From Reyranella sp. (GTDB lineage: Bacteria; Pseudomonadota; Alphaproteobacteria; Reyranellales; Reyranellaceae): 64,000 bases of DNA. Every line of letters starts with the position of its first letter. The stretch's first letter is position 1. The notes beneath the pieces were generated by a model, which made no database searches, was not told the origin of the DNA, and was given only the letters and a program-made list of their open reading frames with translations. The position numbers and the translations under genes are program-made. The DNA is taken from the NCBI RefSeq assembly GCF_004297405.1, contig NZ_SCVC01000049.1:62001-126000 (forward strand). The letters are read 5' to 3'. Shown here one piece after another: positions 35,881-44,220 of this stretch.

Positions 35881-36215
35881 CTTTTACGCCGCCCGTTCGC
35901 GGCTTGCGCATTGGCGCGTATCACGGTGGCGTCGATCGAGAGCCATTCCAGATCACGATCGGCCGCGACGGCTTCGAAGATCCGATCAAAGACACCGGCC
36001 TCGATCCATCGATAGTAACGCCGCTTGGCCGTCTGGTAGGGACCAAACCGGTCTTCCGGGAGATCTCGCCAGCGGGCCCCAGAGCGTGCCAGCCACAACA
36101 CCGCATCCAGAAAACGACGACCATCACTGCGGGGACCGCGCTTCCCCTTGCGACCGCCAGGCACGAACCGCTCCAGCCGTGCCCACTGATCGTCTCTCAA
36201 CACTTCGCCTTCCAC
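35814..36215 (-). CDS. IS5-family transposase, upstream frame (OrfA)
   Basis: 133 residues: MEGEVLRDDQWARLERFVPG, then FLDAVLWLARSGARWRDLPE and RRYYRWIEAGVFDRIFEA, the N-terminal domain of IS5-family transposases (DUF4096-like). The first catalytic Asp is in LSIDATVIRANAQAAN. Near 35880 the run A4G6 (sense strand AAAAGGGGGG) allows ribosomes to slip one base backward into the next frame, which carries the remainder of the catalytic domain. Such slippage is the usual way this group makes full-length transposase. Confidence 0.88.
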   Translation of the reverse strand: MEGEVLRDDQWARLERFVPGGRKGKRGPRSDGRRFLDAVLWLARSGARWRDLPEDRFGPYQTAKRRYYRWIEAGVFDRIFEAVAADRDLEWLSIDATVIRANAQAANGRRKRGDRKPRLSAARAGASAASSTR

Positions 36216-36284
36216 GCCAGCCTCCTAAAGCCAGCGTTGAATCAGAACTGCCTTCCCAAGGGAATCCTCAAATTGTCACCACAG

Positions 36285-36300
36285 CCTAGTGTCAATTCGA
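36285..36300. promoter_or_regulatory. Candidate operator copy split by the IS5 element
   Basis: At the right IS junction the sequence reads CCTAGTGTCAATTCGA. Removing the element and one CTAG joins 35431 to the right flank and restores ACTAGTGTCAATTCGA, a 16-base site matching the regulon consensus in 10 of 14 informative positions. The IS target CTAG lies in its left half. Confidence 0.45.
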
Positions 36301-36400
36301 ATTTGTAGCGAAGACCGCTACCGGCCGCGACTTCAACCTGCTGTCGTTCTCAGGCAGGCTCAAATTGAGAATGGGCTTCAGCTGAACTGTTGATCGAATT

Positions 36401-37912
36401 CTATGCCCGGCGGATCGATGTTGGCGTACGCAGCAAGGCGATCAGCGGCAGGCCAATGAAGCCGATCACCGCCATGAGCTGGAAGTTGTTGAGAAAGGCG
36501 ATCATCAACCCCTGTCGAGCCAGTTCGAGATCGAGCATCGCAATCCCGGCCACGCCGGAAGGTAACCACGGCATGCTCGCTCCGGGGTCGTGGAACCAGG
36601 TCGAAAAAGCGGTGAGGCGCTCGCCGAGCTCGCCGCGGTTGACCGCCGCGAAATGCTCGAGCATGCCAACCGAAATCGCGATACCGATACTGCCTCCGAA
36701 GTTGCGGAAGAGGCTGTAAAGCCCGGTCGCCTGGAGGCGTAGTTGACCAGGAAGGGTGATAAAGGCCAGCGCGCTGCTGCTCGCGAAAACGAAACCAAGT
36801 CCACCTCCTTGCAGCAGGCCTGTCCACGTCACCGACCAGTCGTCAACGTTCATGTCGAATCCCGACGTCTCCCACATTGAGACCATGGCCATGATCATGC
36901 CAAGCGACATCAGTATTCTGGCATCGATGCGCCCAGACATGCGGCCTGCGATGATCATGGTGACCATCATGCCGACCCCCCGTGGCGCGAGCAGAATTCC
37001 CGTATCCAGGACCGTCATGCCACGCAACTGCTGGAGGAACAGGGGGAGCAATACCATGCTACCGAGAAACACCATTCCGACCACCAGCATGAGCGTAGTG
37101 CAAAGTGTAAAATTGAGGTCCTTGAAAACCTTGAGAGAAACCAGCGAATTCTCGGACGTAGCCAGGTGGACGATGAAAACGTAGAACGCCGCAGCGGCAA
37201 TCGAGGCTTCGACGACGGTCTCTTCCGATTCGAACCAGCCATTTCTCTCGCCGCGATCGAGGAACAGCTGGAGCGCCCCCACTGCGATCGCGAATGCCAC
37301 GAATCCGAACCAGTCGAAGCGAGCCGGCTTCTTCGGCGATTCGCCGAGAAAAACCATGATACCGAGAAACGCCAGGGCTCCCAGCGGCAGGTTGATGTAG
37401 AACACCCAGCGCCAGCTGTATGAATCGGTCAACCAGCCGCCGATGATGGGACCCAGCACGGGCCCCACCATCACGCCTACCCCCCAGATTGACATCGCTG
37501 AAGCATGCCGTTCGGGCGGGTACGTATCGAGCAATATTGCCTGCGAGAGCGGCACCATCGCGGCACCACACGCGCCCTGCAAGACGCGGAAGACGACCAT
37601 TTCCGGTAGCGACCCCGCGGCGCCGCAGGCCATAGAGCTTATCGTAAACCCGCAGATGCAGCCGAGGAAGACGCGGCGCCGGCCGAACCTTTGTGCCAGA
37701 AAGCCGATCGGCAGCGTCATGATCGCCATTGCCGCCACGAACGAAGTCACTGTCCACGACACCTGATCGCGAGTCGCGTTCAGACTTCCCTGCATGTGTG
37801 GCAGCGCGACGTTGGCCATCGTGCTATCAAGGGCATAGATGGTTGTCGCGAGCATGACCGATGCCGTGATGCCGGCCCGGCTGACGTGCGGTCGAGGGGC
37901 CGCGTCTTTCAC
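36401..37912 (-). CDS. emrB: DHA2-type multidrug efflux permease (EmrB/QacA family)
   Basis: 503 residues with about 14 membrane segments. Landmarks: ALDSTMANVALPHMQGSL in the first segment, the MFS loop GFLAQRFGRRRVFLG, and motif C in GVGVMVGPVLGPIIGGWLTD. It is a proton-driven exporter of the inner membrane. The start overlaps the membrane-fusion gene upstream by 4 bases (ATGA), and together with it and an outer-membrane channel it would expel lipophilic compounds. It probably protects against toxic substrates of the island or antibiotics. Confidence 0.92.
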   Translation of the reverse strand: MKDAAPRPHVSRAGITASVMLATTIYALDSTMANVALPHMQGSLNATRDQVSWTVTSFVAAMAIMTLPIGFLAQRFGRRRVFLGCICGFTISSMACGAAGSLPEMVVFRVLQGACGAAMVPLSQAILLDTYPPERHASAMSIWGVGVMVGPVLGPIIGGWLTDSYSWRWVFYINLPLGALAFLGIMVFLGESPKKPARFDWFGFVAFAIAVGALQLFLDRGERNGWFESEETVVEASIAAAAFYVFIVHLATSENSLVSLKVFKDLNFTLCTTLMLVVGMVFLGSMVLLPLFLQQLRGMTVLDTGILLAPRGVGMMVTMIIAGRMSGRIDARILMSLGMIMAMVSMWETSGFDMNVDDWSVTWTGLLQGGGLGFVFASSSALAFITLPGQLRLQATGLYSLFRNFGGSIGIAISVGMLEHFAAVNRGELGERLTAFSTWFHDPGASMPWLPSGVAGIAMLDLELARQGLMIAFLNNFQLMAVIGFIGLPLIALLRTPTSIRRA

Positions 37913-39015
37913 TCACCGCCATCCGCACGCCCTATTGCTCGGGCAACCAGATTAGGCAAAGGACGATTATACCCGGTGTCGATCGTTACTTGCGCGCTCA
38001 TGCCTGCCCGCAACGACGGAAGCGAGCGTGCTTCCAGAAGTCGGATACGAACGGGAATCCGCTGAACGATCTTGACCCAGTTGCCGCTGGCATTCTGTGG
38101 TGGAATGAGGGCGAATTCCGCTCCCGTCGCAGCCCCAATGCTATGAACCTCGGCTGACAGCTTGATGCCGGGGAAGGTGTCGACGGTCGCTTCTACGCGC
38201 TGCCCGGCCACGACGCGGGTGAGATCTGTTTCCTTAAAGTTCGCTTCAATCCACTTCTCGCTCATCGAGATGACCGAGAACAGCGAAATTCCGGGGCGGA
38301 TATGGTCCCCAGGCCGAATTGAATCGACTCGCGACACGATGCCGTCGACCGGCGAGAATATCTTCGTGCGCTCCAGCGCAACCCGTGCCTCGTCTATCAT
38401 CGCCTGAGCTTGCTTGACGGCTGGATGCTCATCGGCGGGAGCTTGCTCGTCGCCGCCAAGTTCTACAACCAGGCGCCCGATCTCCTGTCGAACGATCGCC
38501 GTCTGTTGACGGGCGCCGTCCATCCGGTTCTTGGCTTCGTCGAGCTTGGCTGCGCTAACGACGCTTCTTGCGGCAAGCGTCGCGCCACGATCGTGTTCGC
38601 GCTCAGCGTAGCTCGCCATGATAGTCGCCAGTTCCAGTTCCTCGCGTTTTTGCCGGATTTGGGCGCGCAGGGAATCGAGTCGAGCGATCACGGACGCGCG
38701 CTCGGCCTCAGCTCGCGACAATGCAATCCGGTATAGTTCATCGTCTATTGCCAGAAGCGGCTGCCCCGCGCGGACGGCTTCATTCTCGCCCACGAGCACA
38801 GAGGCGATTCGTCCCGAAACCTCGGCCGAGATGGTCGTCTTCGCCGCTCTTACATAGGCATTGTCGGTCGAAACGTTGCGCGCGCCGTAGATGTACCAGT
38901 ATCCGCCGCCTCCTAAGCCGACCAAAGGTACCAGCGCGAGGAGAAGGACCCGGGTCCGGCTTCGCGAAAATCTGCGAGGACGGATCGCTATCGTCGGGGG
39001 CGGGTCGTCGCTCAT
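37909..39015 (-). CDS. emrA: HlyD-family membrane fusion protein (EmrA type)
   Basis: 368 residues. One N-terminal membrane anchor (VLLLALVPLVGLGGGGYWYI, about residues 23-42), then NVSTDNAYVRAAKTTISAEV, a lipoyl-like beta-barrel half, a coiled-coil hairpin (about residues 105-210) and the second half VDGIVSRVDSIRPGDHIRPG. It bridges the EmrB-type pump to an outer-membrane channel. The start overlaps the marR stop by 4 bases, so the three genes are translationally coupled. Confidence 0.9.
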   Translation of the reverse strand: MSDDPPPTIAIRPRRFSRSRTRVLLLALVPLVGLGGGGYWYIYGARNVSTDNAYVRAAKTTISAEVSGRIASVLVGENEAVRAGQPLLAIDDELYRIALSRAEAERASVIARLDSLRAQIRQKREELELATIMASYAEREHDRGATLAARSVVSAAKLDEAKNRMDGARQQTAIVRQEIGRLVVELGGDEQAPADEHPAVKQAQAMIDEARVALERTKIFSPVDGIVSRVDSIRPGDHIRPGISLFSVISMSEKWIEANFKETDLTRVVAGQRVEATVDTFPGIKLSAEVHSIGAATGAEFALIPPQNASGNWVKIVQRIPVRIRLLEARSLPSLRAGMSAQVTIDTGYNRPLPNLVARAIGRADGGE

Positions 39016-39512
39016 TCTGACTGCGGCCGTCCCGCCGGTCGATGGCCGTCCCTGCTGGCCTTTGACATGTTGACGCGAGCGACCGCAAGCGCTCTCAGCA
39101 GCGTCGATCGTTCCTCCGGGCGAAGGCCGGTCATCGCCAGCTCACGGGTCTCTCTCGCCAAATGTTCCATGCGGGCGATCAGCGGCCGGGCCTTGCGTGT
39201 GGCAAACAGACGCCACGCGCGCCGGTCCTGGGCGTCCGCACGACGCTCGATCAATTCCGAACGCATGAGGCCGTCCAGTACGCGGCTGACCGAGATCGGC
39301 CGCATTTCCATGATCTCGGCGAGATCGGCAGCGCGTAACCCTGGCTTGCGGGCTACGTGCACGAGAAGGCGCCAGCTCGATTGCCCCAACCCGCTCCATG
39401 CCATCTGGGCGGCGAAGTGGCGACGCATCAGTCGCGCCACGTCGTAGACCAGCATGCCCATGGTTTGGGTGGGATCATCCGGCTCGACAGCAGGCATCGG
39501 TGACGATATCAT
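39012..39512 (-). CDS. MarR-family regulator of the efflux operon
   Basis: 166 residues from ATG 39512 (MISSPMPAVEPDDPTQTMGM); the frame extends upstream but without a protein-like sequence. The winged helix-turn-helix is SWRLLVHVARKPGLRAADLAEI and SRVLDGLMRSELIERRADAQDRR, the MarR signature including the DxR wing. It heads the operon marR-emrA-emrB, as in emrRAB, so it probably represses its own promoter and releases it on binding a phenolic or drug ligand. Confidence 0.9.
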   Translation of the reverse strand: MISSPMPAVEPDDPTQTMGMLVYDVARLMRRHFAAQMAWSGLGQSSWRLLVHVARKPGLRAADLAEIMEMRPISVSRVLDGLMRSELIERRADAQDRRAWRLFATRKARPLIARMEHLARETRELAMTGLRPEERSTLLRALAVARVNMSKASRDGHRPAGRPQSE

Positions 39513-39519
39513 TAGTAAG

Positions 39520-39532
39520 TAAGCTAAGCTTA
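39520..39532. promoter_or_regulatory. Candidate MarR operator
   Basis: TAAGCTAAGCTTA, a perfect inverted repeat around one central base, 8 bases upstream of the marR start and within an AT-rich promoter stretch. It is the expected position for autoregulation. Confidence 0.5.
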
Positions 39533-39578
39533 TTTGTTTGCGAACGCAAATCGATAGGACAGAAAGAGTCTCGACGCG

Positions 39579-39968
39579 TTGATCGAGAGCGGCGCTGTCA
39601 GATGCGCAGGAGCGCGCCACCCTACGAATCGCGCGCGTTCGCAGAGCGTCAACCAGCGGGCTGCCGCCGCGGCGTTCTACCAGCAAGCAAAGGTATTTCG
39701 TCTGAAAGGGGAGTTCGTGGCGGCCGAGGAGGCGTATCGAGGCCCGAGCCAGTTGCGCTTGGAACCCCAACCGGGCTTGGCGCTGTTGCGCCTCGTACAA
39801 GGACGCTCCGACGTGGCCGCCACCGCCATTCGTCGCGTCGCAAGCACAACGGTTGGCCGGTTGAAACGCATGACCCTGCTGCCCGCCCATATCGAGATTA
39901 TGTTGGCCGCCGGCCACGTCCAGGACGTGCGCCTGCCGAGAGCTGGAGGACATTGCCCGGAGCTTTGA
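39579..39968 (+). pseudogene. Remnant of the C-terminal helical-repeat part of a large LuxR-type or ATPase regulator
   Basis: A rightward frame whose middle reads QQAKVFRLKGEFVAAEEAYR and ends PGLALLRLVQGRSDVAATAI, then LLPAHIEIMLAAGHVQDVRL. This resembles the tetratricopeptide-like region common in large LuxR/AAA regulators. No ribosome site, N-terminal ATPase or DNA-binding domain is present, so it is a fragment. Similar fragments elsewhere in the window edge suggest old regulator genes have been broken up. Confidence 0.4.
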
Positions 39969-40165
39969 TACGAGGATGCCAGGCGCGATTGCCGCGCAGG
40001 CGTGCGGAGCGGTAGACCTCGCCGAAGCCGAGTAAACGCGTAGGCGCGCGACCCGCGACCCAGGCGGCCATGAGGACGGAAGGTCTCAGTTCATAACTCC
40101 TCTCCCAACTTGTTACGTCGATTGACCCGTCATTTGAGGGAGTCGGCTTCCTCTCAATGAACGGA

Positions 40166-40276
40166 TCAACCAGACTCTGATCGCGCTTCAGCTTCGGTGA
40201 TGGTGCGATTGATGGTGCGAAACGTCTGGCCGACCTTGAGGTCAGTCCAGAACAGTCCGAGGCCGACGTGGTCCAT
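40166..40276 (-). pseudogene. Duplicated 5' fragment of maoC
   Basis: From ATG 40276 the minus strand reads MDHVGLGLFWTDLKVGQTFR and RTINRTITEAEARSESG, then stops at 40166-40168. The first 30 residues are nearly identical to the MaoC protein at 34.5 kb, and the similarity ends abruptly after ITEA. The upstream promoter is copied as well. It is a truncated copy left by a duplication or rearrangement. Confidence 0.85.
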
Positions 40277-40404
40277 GCGATCTCCCACATGCCGCAGCAA
40301 GGCTACCGGCGACGGTTACCTTCACTCTCCCAGAATGAGGGCATTTCGGCATACTTGGCAGAATATTCTAATGTAAAGTCGGATTCGGCAGCAATGATTT
40401 CGTA
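40189..40404. repeat. Direct repeat, copy B
   Basis: Copy of 34875-35093 in the same orientation, including the operator position. The sequence outside the repeat differs on both sides. Confidence 0.8.
40367..40382. promoter_or_regulatory. Candidate regulon operator in the duplicated promoter, decayed right half
   Basis: TCTAATGTAAAGTCGG. The left half is perfect; the right half has lost most of the match compared with the parent copy at 35059 (AATTCGA to AAGTCGG). Confidence 0.45.
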
Positions 40405-40445
40405 TGCGCCAAAAAAACCAGATTGAATGTCGCGCACGCTGAAAT

Positions 40446-40461
40446 TCTAATGGATGTTCAA
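40446..40461. promoter_or_regulatory. Candidate regulon operator upstream of the CoA ligase operon
   Basis: TCTAATGGATGTTCAA. The left half is perfect and the right half weak. It lies about 200 bases before the ligase start at 40655. Confidence 0.45.
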
Positions 40462-40654
40462 TAATAAGCAGAGCAGACTAGTGCGGGAAGGAGCGACGGC
40501 CAAGTTGCGCGAGAAATCCGGCTTCGAGGAAATTCGAGCTCGGATTGAACGCGGCCCATTCATGCTGGTCCCAGCCCATCGTCAAGCATTGCCAATACGG
40601 CAAACCTTGGCGGTCTTAGAGGATGTTCAGAGACGCGCATAGAGGGCGCTAGAT

Positions 40655-41896
40655 ATGGAATGCACCGAATACTTCGACACACTTGAAACACGTTCGTCCG
40701 AGGAACGGGAGATCGCATTGGCCTCCGCCCTCAAGGCGCAAATCACGCATGCCAAGGCCAGTGCGCCGTTTTTCGCCGAATGGCTGAAAGACGTCGACCC
40801 AGCCACAGTTACCAGCCGCGCTGCGCTCGCCAGACTTCCGGTGCTGCGTAAAGGGACTCTTGGTGCCTTGCAGAAGAAAAAGCCGCCGATGGGTGGGTTG
40901 CTCGGTGTATCGCTCGCGGAGGTCCAGCACATCTTCATGTCGCCCGGTCCTATCTTCGAGATCGACACCGCAGAAAGGGATTATTTCCGCGGTGCACGGG
41001 CTATGTACGCTGCAGGTTTCCGCGCCGGCGATACCGTCCACAACACCTTCTCGTATCACCTCACACCGGCCGGGATCATGATGGAGACGGCAGCGCGGGC
41101 GTTGGGCTGCATCGTGGTACCAGGCGGCGTCGGCCAGACCGAGTTGCAGCTCGACGCCATAGAAGCCATTCGGCCGGTCGGCTATGTTGGCACGCCATCG
41201 TTCCTCAAGATCCTCCTCGAGAAAGCCGCTGAGCTTGGCAAGGACATATCGTCGATTCGCAAGGCGTTCGTCGGTGCTGAGGCGCTGCCACCTTCGCTGC
41301 GCCAGATGTTCCGCGACCGCGGAATCTCAACCTTACAGAGCTACGGCACGGCCGATCTCGGTACCATAGCCTACGAGTCCCAGGCGCTCGAGGGCATGAT
41401 CGTCGACGAAGGCGTGGTGGTCGAGATCGTGCGGCCCGGCACCGGGGATCCCGTTGCCGACGGTGAGGTTGGCGAAGTGGTCGTTACGACTTTCAGCAAG
41501 GCCTATCCACTGGTGCGCTTCGGCACCGGCGACCTGTCCGCGGTGCTGCCCGGCATCAGTCCTTGCGGCCGCACAAACATGCGCATCAGGGGGTGGATGG
41601 GGCGTGCCGACCAACGCACCAAGGTCAAGGGCATGTTTGTTGACCCAGAACAGATTGCGCTGATTGCACGCCGGCATCGCGACCTGGGTCGTCTGCGGCT
41701 GGTCGTCGACTGGGTCGATCAGCAAGACGTGATGACCCTGAAGGTCGAGCTTGTGGGCGGATCCACCGACTTGGCCAAGTCGGTAGAAGGCGACGTACAG
41801 AACATCTGCAAAGTGCGGGGTCGGGTTGAGTTTGTGGCGCCCGGCAGCCTGCCCAACGACGGCAAAGTGATCGATGATGTACGCAAATACAACTGA
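40655..41896 (+). CDS. Phenylacetate-CoA-ligase-like adenylate-forming enzyme
   Basis: 413 residues of the PaaK branch of adenylate-forming enzymes. Landmarks: HIFMSPGPIFEI at the P-loop position, which departs from the canonical SSGTTG, AGDTVHNTFSYHLTPAGIMM, QSYGTADLGTIAYE and PLVRFGTGDLSAV, with the hinge GRADQRTKVKGMFVDPEQI. It makes an acyl-CoA from an aromatic or alicyclic acid with ATP. The altered P-loop could lower ATP use or change specificity. It heads a rightward run of SDR, acyl-CoA dehydrogenase and SDR, with operator copies upstream. Confidence 0.82.
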   Translation: MECTEYFDTLETRSSEEREIALASALKAQITHAKASAPFFAEWLKDVDPATVTSRAALARLPVLRKGTLGALQKKKPPMGGLLGVSLAEVQHIFMSPGPIFEIDTAERDYFRGARAMYAAGFRAGDTVHNTFSYHLTPAGIMMETAARALGCIVVPGGVGQTELQLDAIEAIRPVGYVGTPSFLKILLEKAAELGKDISSIRKAFVGAEALPPSLRQMFRDRGISTLQSYGTADLGTIAYESQALEGMIVDEGVVVEIVRPGTGDPVADGEVGEVVVTTFSKAYPLVRFGTGDLSAVLPGISPCGRTNMRIRGWMGRADQRTKVKGMFVDPEQIALIARRHRDLGRLRLVVDWVDQQDVMTLKVELVGGSTDLAKSVEGDVQNICKVRGRVEFVAPGSLPNDGKVIDDVRKYN

Positions 41897-42013
41897 GCCG
41901 GCGAGGTCCTGAGGACGAGATAGTCTCTCCGCCAGGACGCCGGTTCGGTTCGCCCAATGAATAGGGCAGGGCGGTATGTGGAACAGCGTCTCGTGGAAAT
42001 GTGGAGAATAAAG

Positions 42014-42778
42014 ATGGCGCAGAGTGATCTTAGCGGCAGGGTGGCGGTGGTGACGGGCGCCGCGAGAGGGCTTGGCCGCGCCTACGCGCAAGGGCTTGCC
42101 AAGGCTGGAGCCTCTGTGGTTGCGCTCGACCTTTCGGATTGTGGCGATACCGTCCGCGACATTGAGGCGAGCGGTGGCCGGGCGTTCGGCCGGCAATGCG
42201 ATGTTGGGGACATGGCTAGTTGCCGCGCAGCGGCAGAGGATACCCTGGCCCGGTTTGGGCGGTTGGATGTGCTTGTCAATAATGCGGCGCTCTTCGCAAC
42301 GCTCAAGTCGGGTCGCTTTGACACAATCGCCGAGGAAGACTGGGCGGCATGCCTGCGCGTCAACGTTACCGGTGTCTGGAACTGCTGCCGTGCGTTCGTG
42401 CCACCCATGCGCGAACGAGGTGGCTCCGTGATCAACATTTCCTCGCTAGCGGCGACGTACGGTCTGCCCAACGCCCTGCATTACACGACCTCCAAGGCAG
42501 CCGTGATCGGGTTGACGCGCGGTCTCGCGCGCGAACTTGGCCGCTTCAACATACGCATCAACGCAGTGGCGCCCGCGACCGTTGAGACAGAGGGTATGAA
42601 TCAGTTTTTCAGCGAAAAAAAGGAAGACGCCGTGAAAGCTATCGTCTCCGGTCAGTCCATCCGCCGTGTGCTCACGACGGACGATCTGGTTGGCACAATC
42701 CTCTATCTCGCTTCCGATGCGAGTTCGATGGTGACAGGCCAAACGATCGCCGTCGATGGCGGGACGGTCTTGCTTTAG
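42014..42778 (+). CDS. Short-chain dehydrogenase/reductase
   Basis: 254 residues from ATG 42014, with GTGGAG about 10 bases upstream; earlier in-frame starts at 41957 and 41999 lack family support. VTGAARGLGRAYAQGL is the cofactor motif, with NNAA and INISSLAATYG (Ser), then YTTSK catalytic pair. The end MVTGQTIAVDGGTVLL is canonical. It is probably a hydroxyacyl-CoA or ring-alcohol dehydrogenase in the run after the CoA ligase. Confidence 0.9.
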   Translation: MAQSDLSGRVAVVTGAARGLGRAYAQGLAKAGASVVALDLSDCGDTVRDIEASGGRAFGRQCDVGDMASCRAAAEDTLARFGRLDVLVNNAALFATLKSGRFDTIAEEDWAACLRVNVTGVWNCCRAFVPPMRERGGSVINISSLAATYGLPNALHYTTSKAAVIGLTRGLARELGRFNIRINAVAPATVETEGMNQFFSEKKEDAVKAIVSGQSIRRVLTTDDLVGTILYLASDASSMVTGQTIAVDGGTVLL

Positions 42779-42857
42779 GTCTCGCCATGTTTGTCCTCGC
42801 TGCGCTTGGGGACGGAGGCGTGCTCTCTAAATCAGAGGTCCAGGCGCGGCGAAGCAA

Positions 42858-44117
42858 GTGGTGAACTCTAAGAGGACGGTCTTGACCGCTGTAGCCTTTC
42901 CGATCCCTGACGAAGTCATCGCAGTAGCGGACGGCGTCGAAGGCTTCCTGCGCAGGGAAGTGTTCCCGCGCCACCAGCGCGATCATGCGCTGCTGTCCGA
43001 TCCGCGCCGCACTTACGGCGAGGATGGCCGCTATGTCCCTGCTGTGGTCGACCATGTCCGAGGCGTGCGTATGGCGGCAGCGGAGACTGGTTACTACTCG
43101 ATGTCAGTCCCTGCGGAACTGGGCGGGGCTGGAATGGGCATGCTTGCCTACTTCGTCGTCTGGGAGCGTATCTATCGTCTCTGTGGCAGTCATAACTGGC
43201 TGGGAGCCTATACGGTCAGTCACTGGGCGTTCGGTCCCAGCCCGGTCTTGCTGATGGTAACGGACCGTGCACGCGCCGAAATTCTAACGGGCATGATGGA
43301 GGGTAGGACGTCGATGTGTTTCGGCATGTCTGAGCCCGGTGCCGGTTCGGATGCAACTACTATCCAGACGAAGGCGGTCCAAAGTGGGTCTGGCTGGCGA
43401 CTCAACGGCCGCAAGATTTGGACTACCAACGCGCCGCAGGCAGACTATTGCATCGTCTTTGCCGTCACCGATCCTGAACGCGCATCACGCAGGGCGGGCG
43501 GTATTAGCGCGTTTCTGGTGCCGACGACGTCACCTGGCTTCACGCTGGAGAGTGTCATCCGTATGCATGGCTCGGTGGGCGGCAACGAGGGTTCGATCGT
43601 GTTGGAGGATGTGCAGCTCGAGCCGTGGCAGCTGGTCGGTGAACTGCACGACGGCTTCCGGATCGGATTGCTGGGCGTCTCAATCGGCCGCATCTACAAT
43701 TCAGCGCGTGCCGTGGGACTTGGGCGCTGGGCGATGGAGATGGCGTTGCGCTACGCACAACAACGCGAGGCCTTTGGCAAGCCGATTGCGGAATACCAGG
43801 GCGTGACGTTTCCGTTGGCCGAGACGGCGATGGAGCTGCATGCGGCGCATCTGATGGCGCTGAACGCGGCGGCATTGATCGACCGGGGCGAGCGGGCGGT
43901 CAAGGAACTGTCGATGGCTAAGGCCTACGCGGTAGAAATCGGTGCCCGGGCGCTGGATCGCGCAATCCAGACTCATGGCGCCATGGGTTTCACTAATGAG
44001 CTCGGGCTTGTTCACGCCTGGCAGGACGTCCGTTCGGTCAACGTGGCTGACGGCACAAATGAAATTTTGCGTCGCACCATAGCGCAGCGCCTCCTTGCCG
44101 GGGATACGGAATTGTAG
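42858..44117 (+). CDS. Acyl-CoA dehydrogenase
   Basis: 419 residues starting at GTG 42858 or 42861. An N-terminal domain with SVPAELGGAGMGML, the FAD segments MSEPGAGSDATTIQTKAV and WTTNAPQADYC, and the C-terminal VRSVNVADGTNEILRRTIAQ. The catalytic-base segment has ADGTNE in place of the usual EGTNE, as in several members acting on branched or cyclic acyl-CoA. It follows the SDR and precedes another SDR; the three probably form one beta-oxidation-like spiral. Confidence 0.9.
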   Translation: MVNSKRTVLTAVAFPIPDEVIAVADGVEGFLRREVFPRHQRDHALLSDPRRTYGEDGRYVPAVVDHVRGVRMAAAETGYYSMSVPAELGGAGMGMLAYFVVWERIYRLCGSHNWLGAYTVSHWAFGPSPVLLMVTDRARAEILTGMMEGRTSMCFGMSEPGAGSDATTIQTKAVQSGSGWRLNGRKIWTTNAPQADYCIVFAVTDPERASRRAGGISAFLVPTTSPGFTLESVIRMHGSVGGNEGSIVLEDVQLEPWQLVGELHDGFRIGLLGVSIGRIYNSARAVGLGRWAMEMALRYAQQREAFGKPIAEYQGVTFPLAETAMELHAAHLMALNAAALIDRGERAVKELSMAKAYAVEIGARALDRAIQTHGAMGFTNELGLVHAWQDVRSVNVADGTNEILRRTIAQRLLAGDTEL

Positions 44118-44220
44118 GTGTCGCAGCTGCCTCGTCGGATTCGCAGGCTTCGCTCATCATACAAACGTGTGCTGCGCCAAGCCATTGTTGAACCAATGTT
44201 TGCAAGAGAGGAAAGTAATC

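Larger units (their letters stand above)
35436..36285 (-). mobile_element. IS5-family insertion sequence with frameshifted transposase
   Basis: An 850-base element bounded by 13-base inverted repeats (GCTGTGGTGACAA at the left, TTGTCACCACAGC at the right) and flanked by a CTAG target duplication (35432-35435 and 36286-36289). The transposase lies on the minus strand in two overlapping frames, as in the IS427-like group of IS5. It interrupts a sequence that is otherwise an operator copy. Boundaries are read directly from the repeats. Confidence 0.9.
39969..40654. other. Gap with a repeated maoC promoter fragment and an operator pair
   Basis: No intact gene is seen. It contains the duplicated maoC 5' end (40166-40404), operator copies at 40367 and 40446, and a 62-codon frame at 40454-40642. 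That frame starts inside an operator copy and has no clear ribosome site, so it is not called as a gene. Confidence 0.4.

Noticed and set aside
40454..40642. A 62-codon rightward frame before the CoA ligase
   Set aside because: Its ATG lies inside an operator copy, it has no clear ribosome site and the product resembles nothing known to me.
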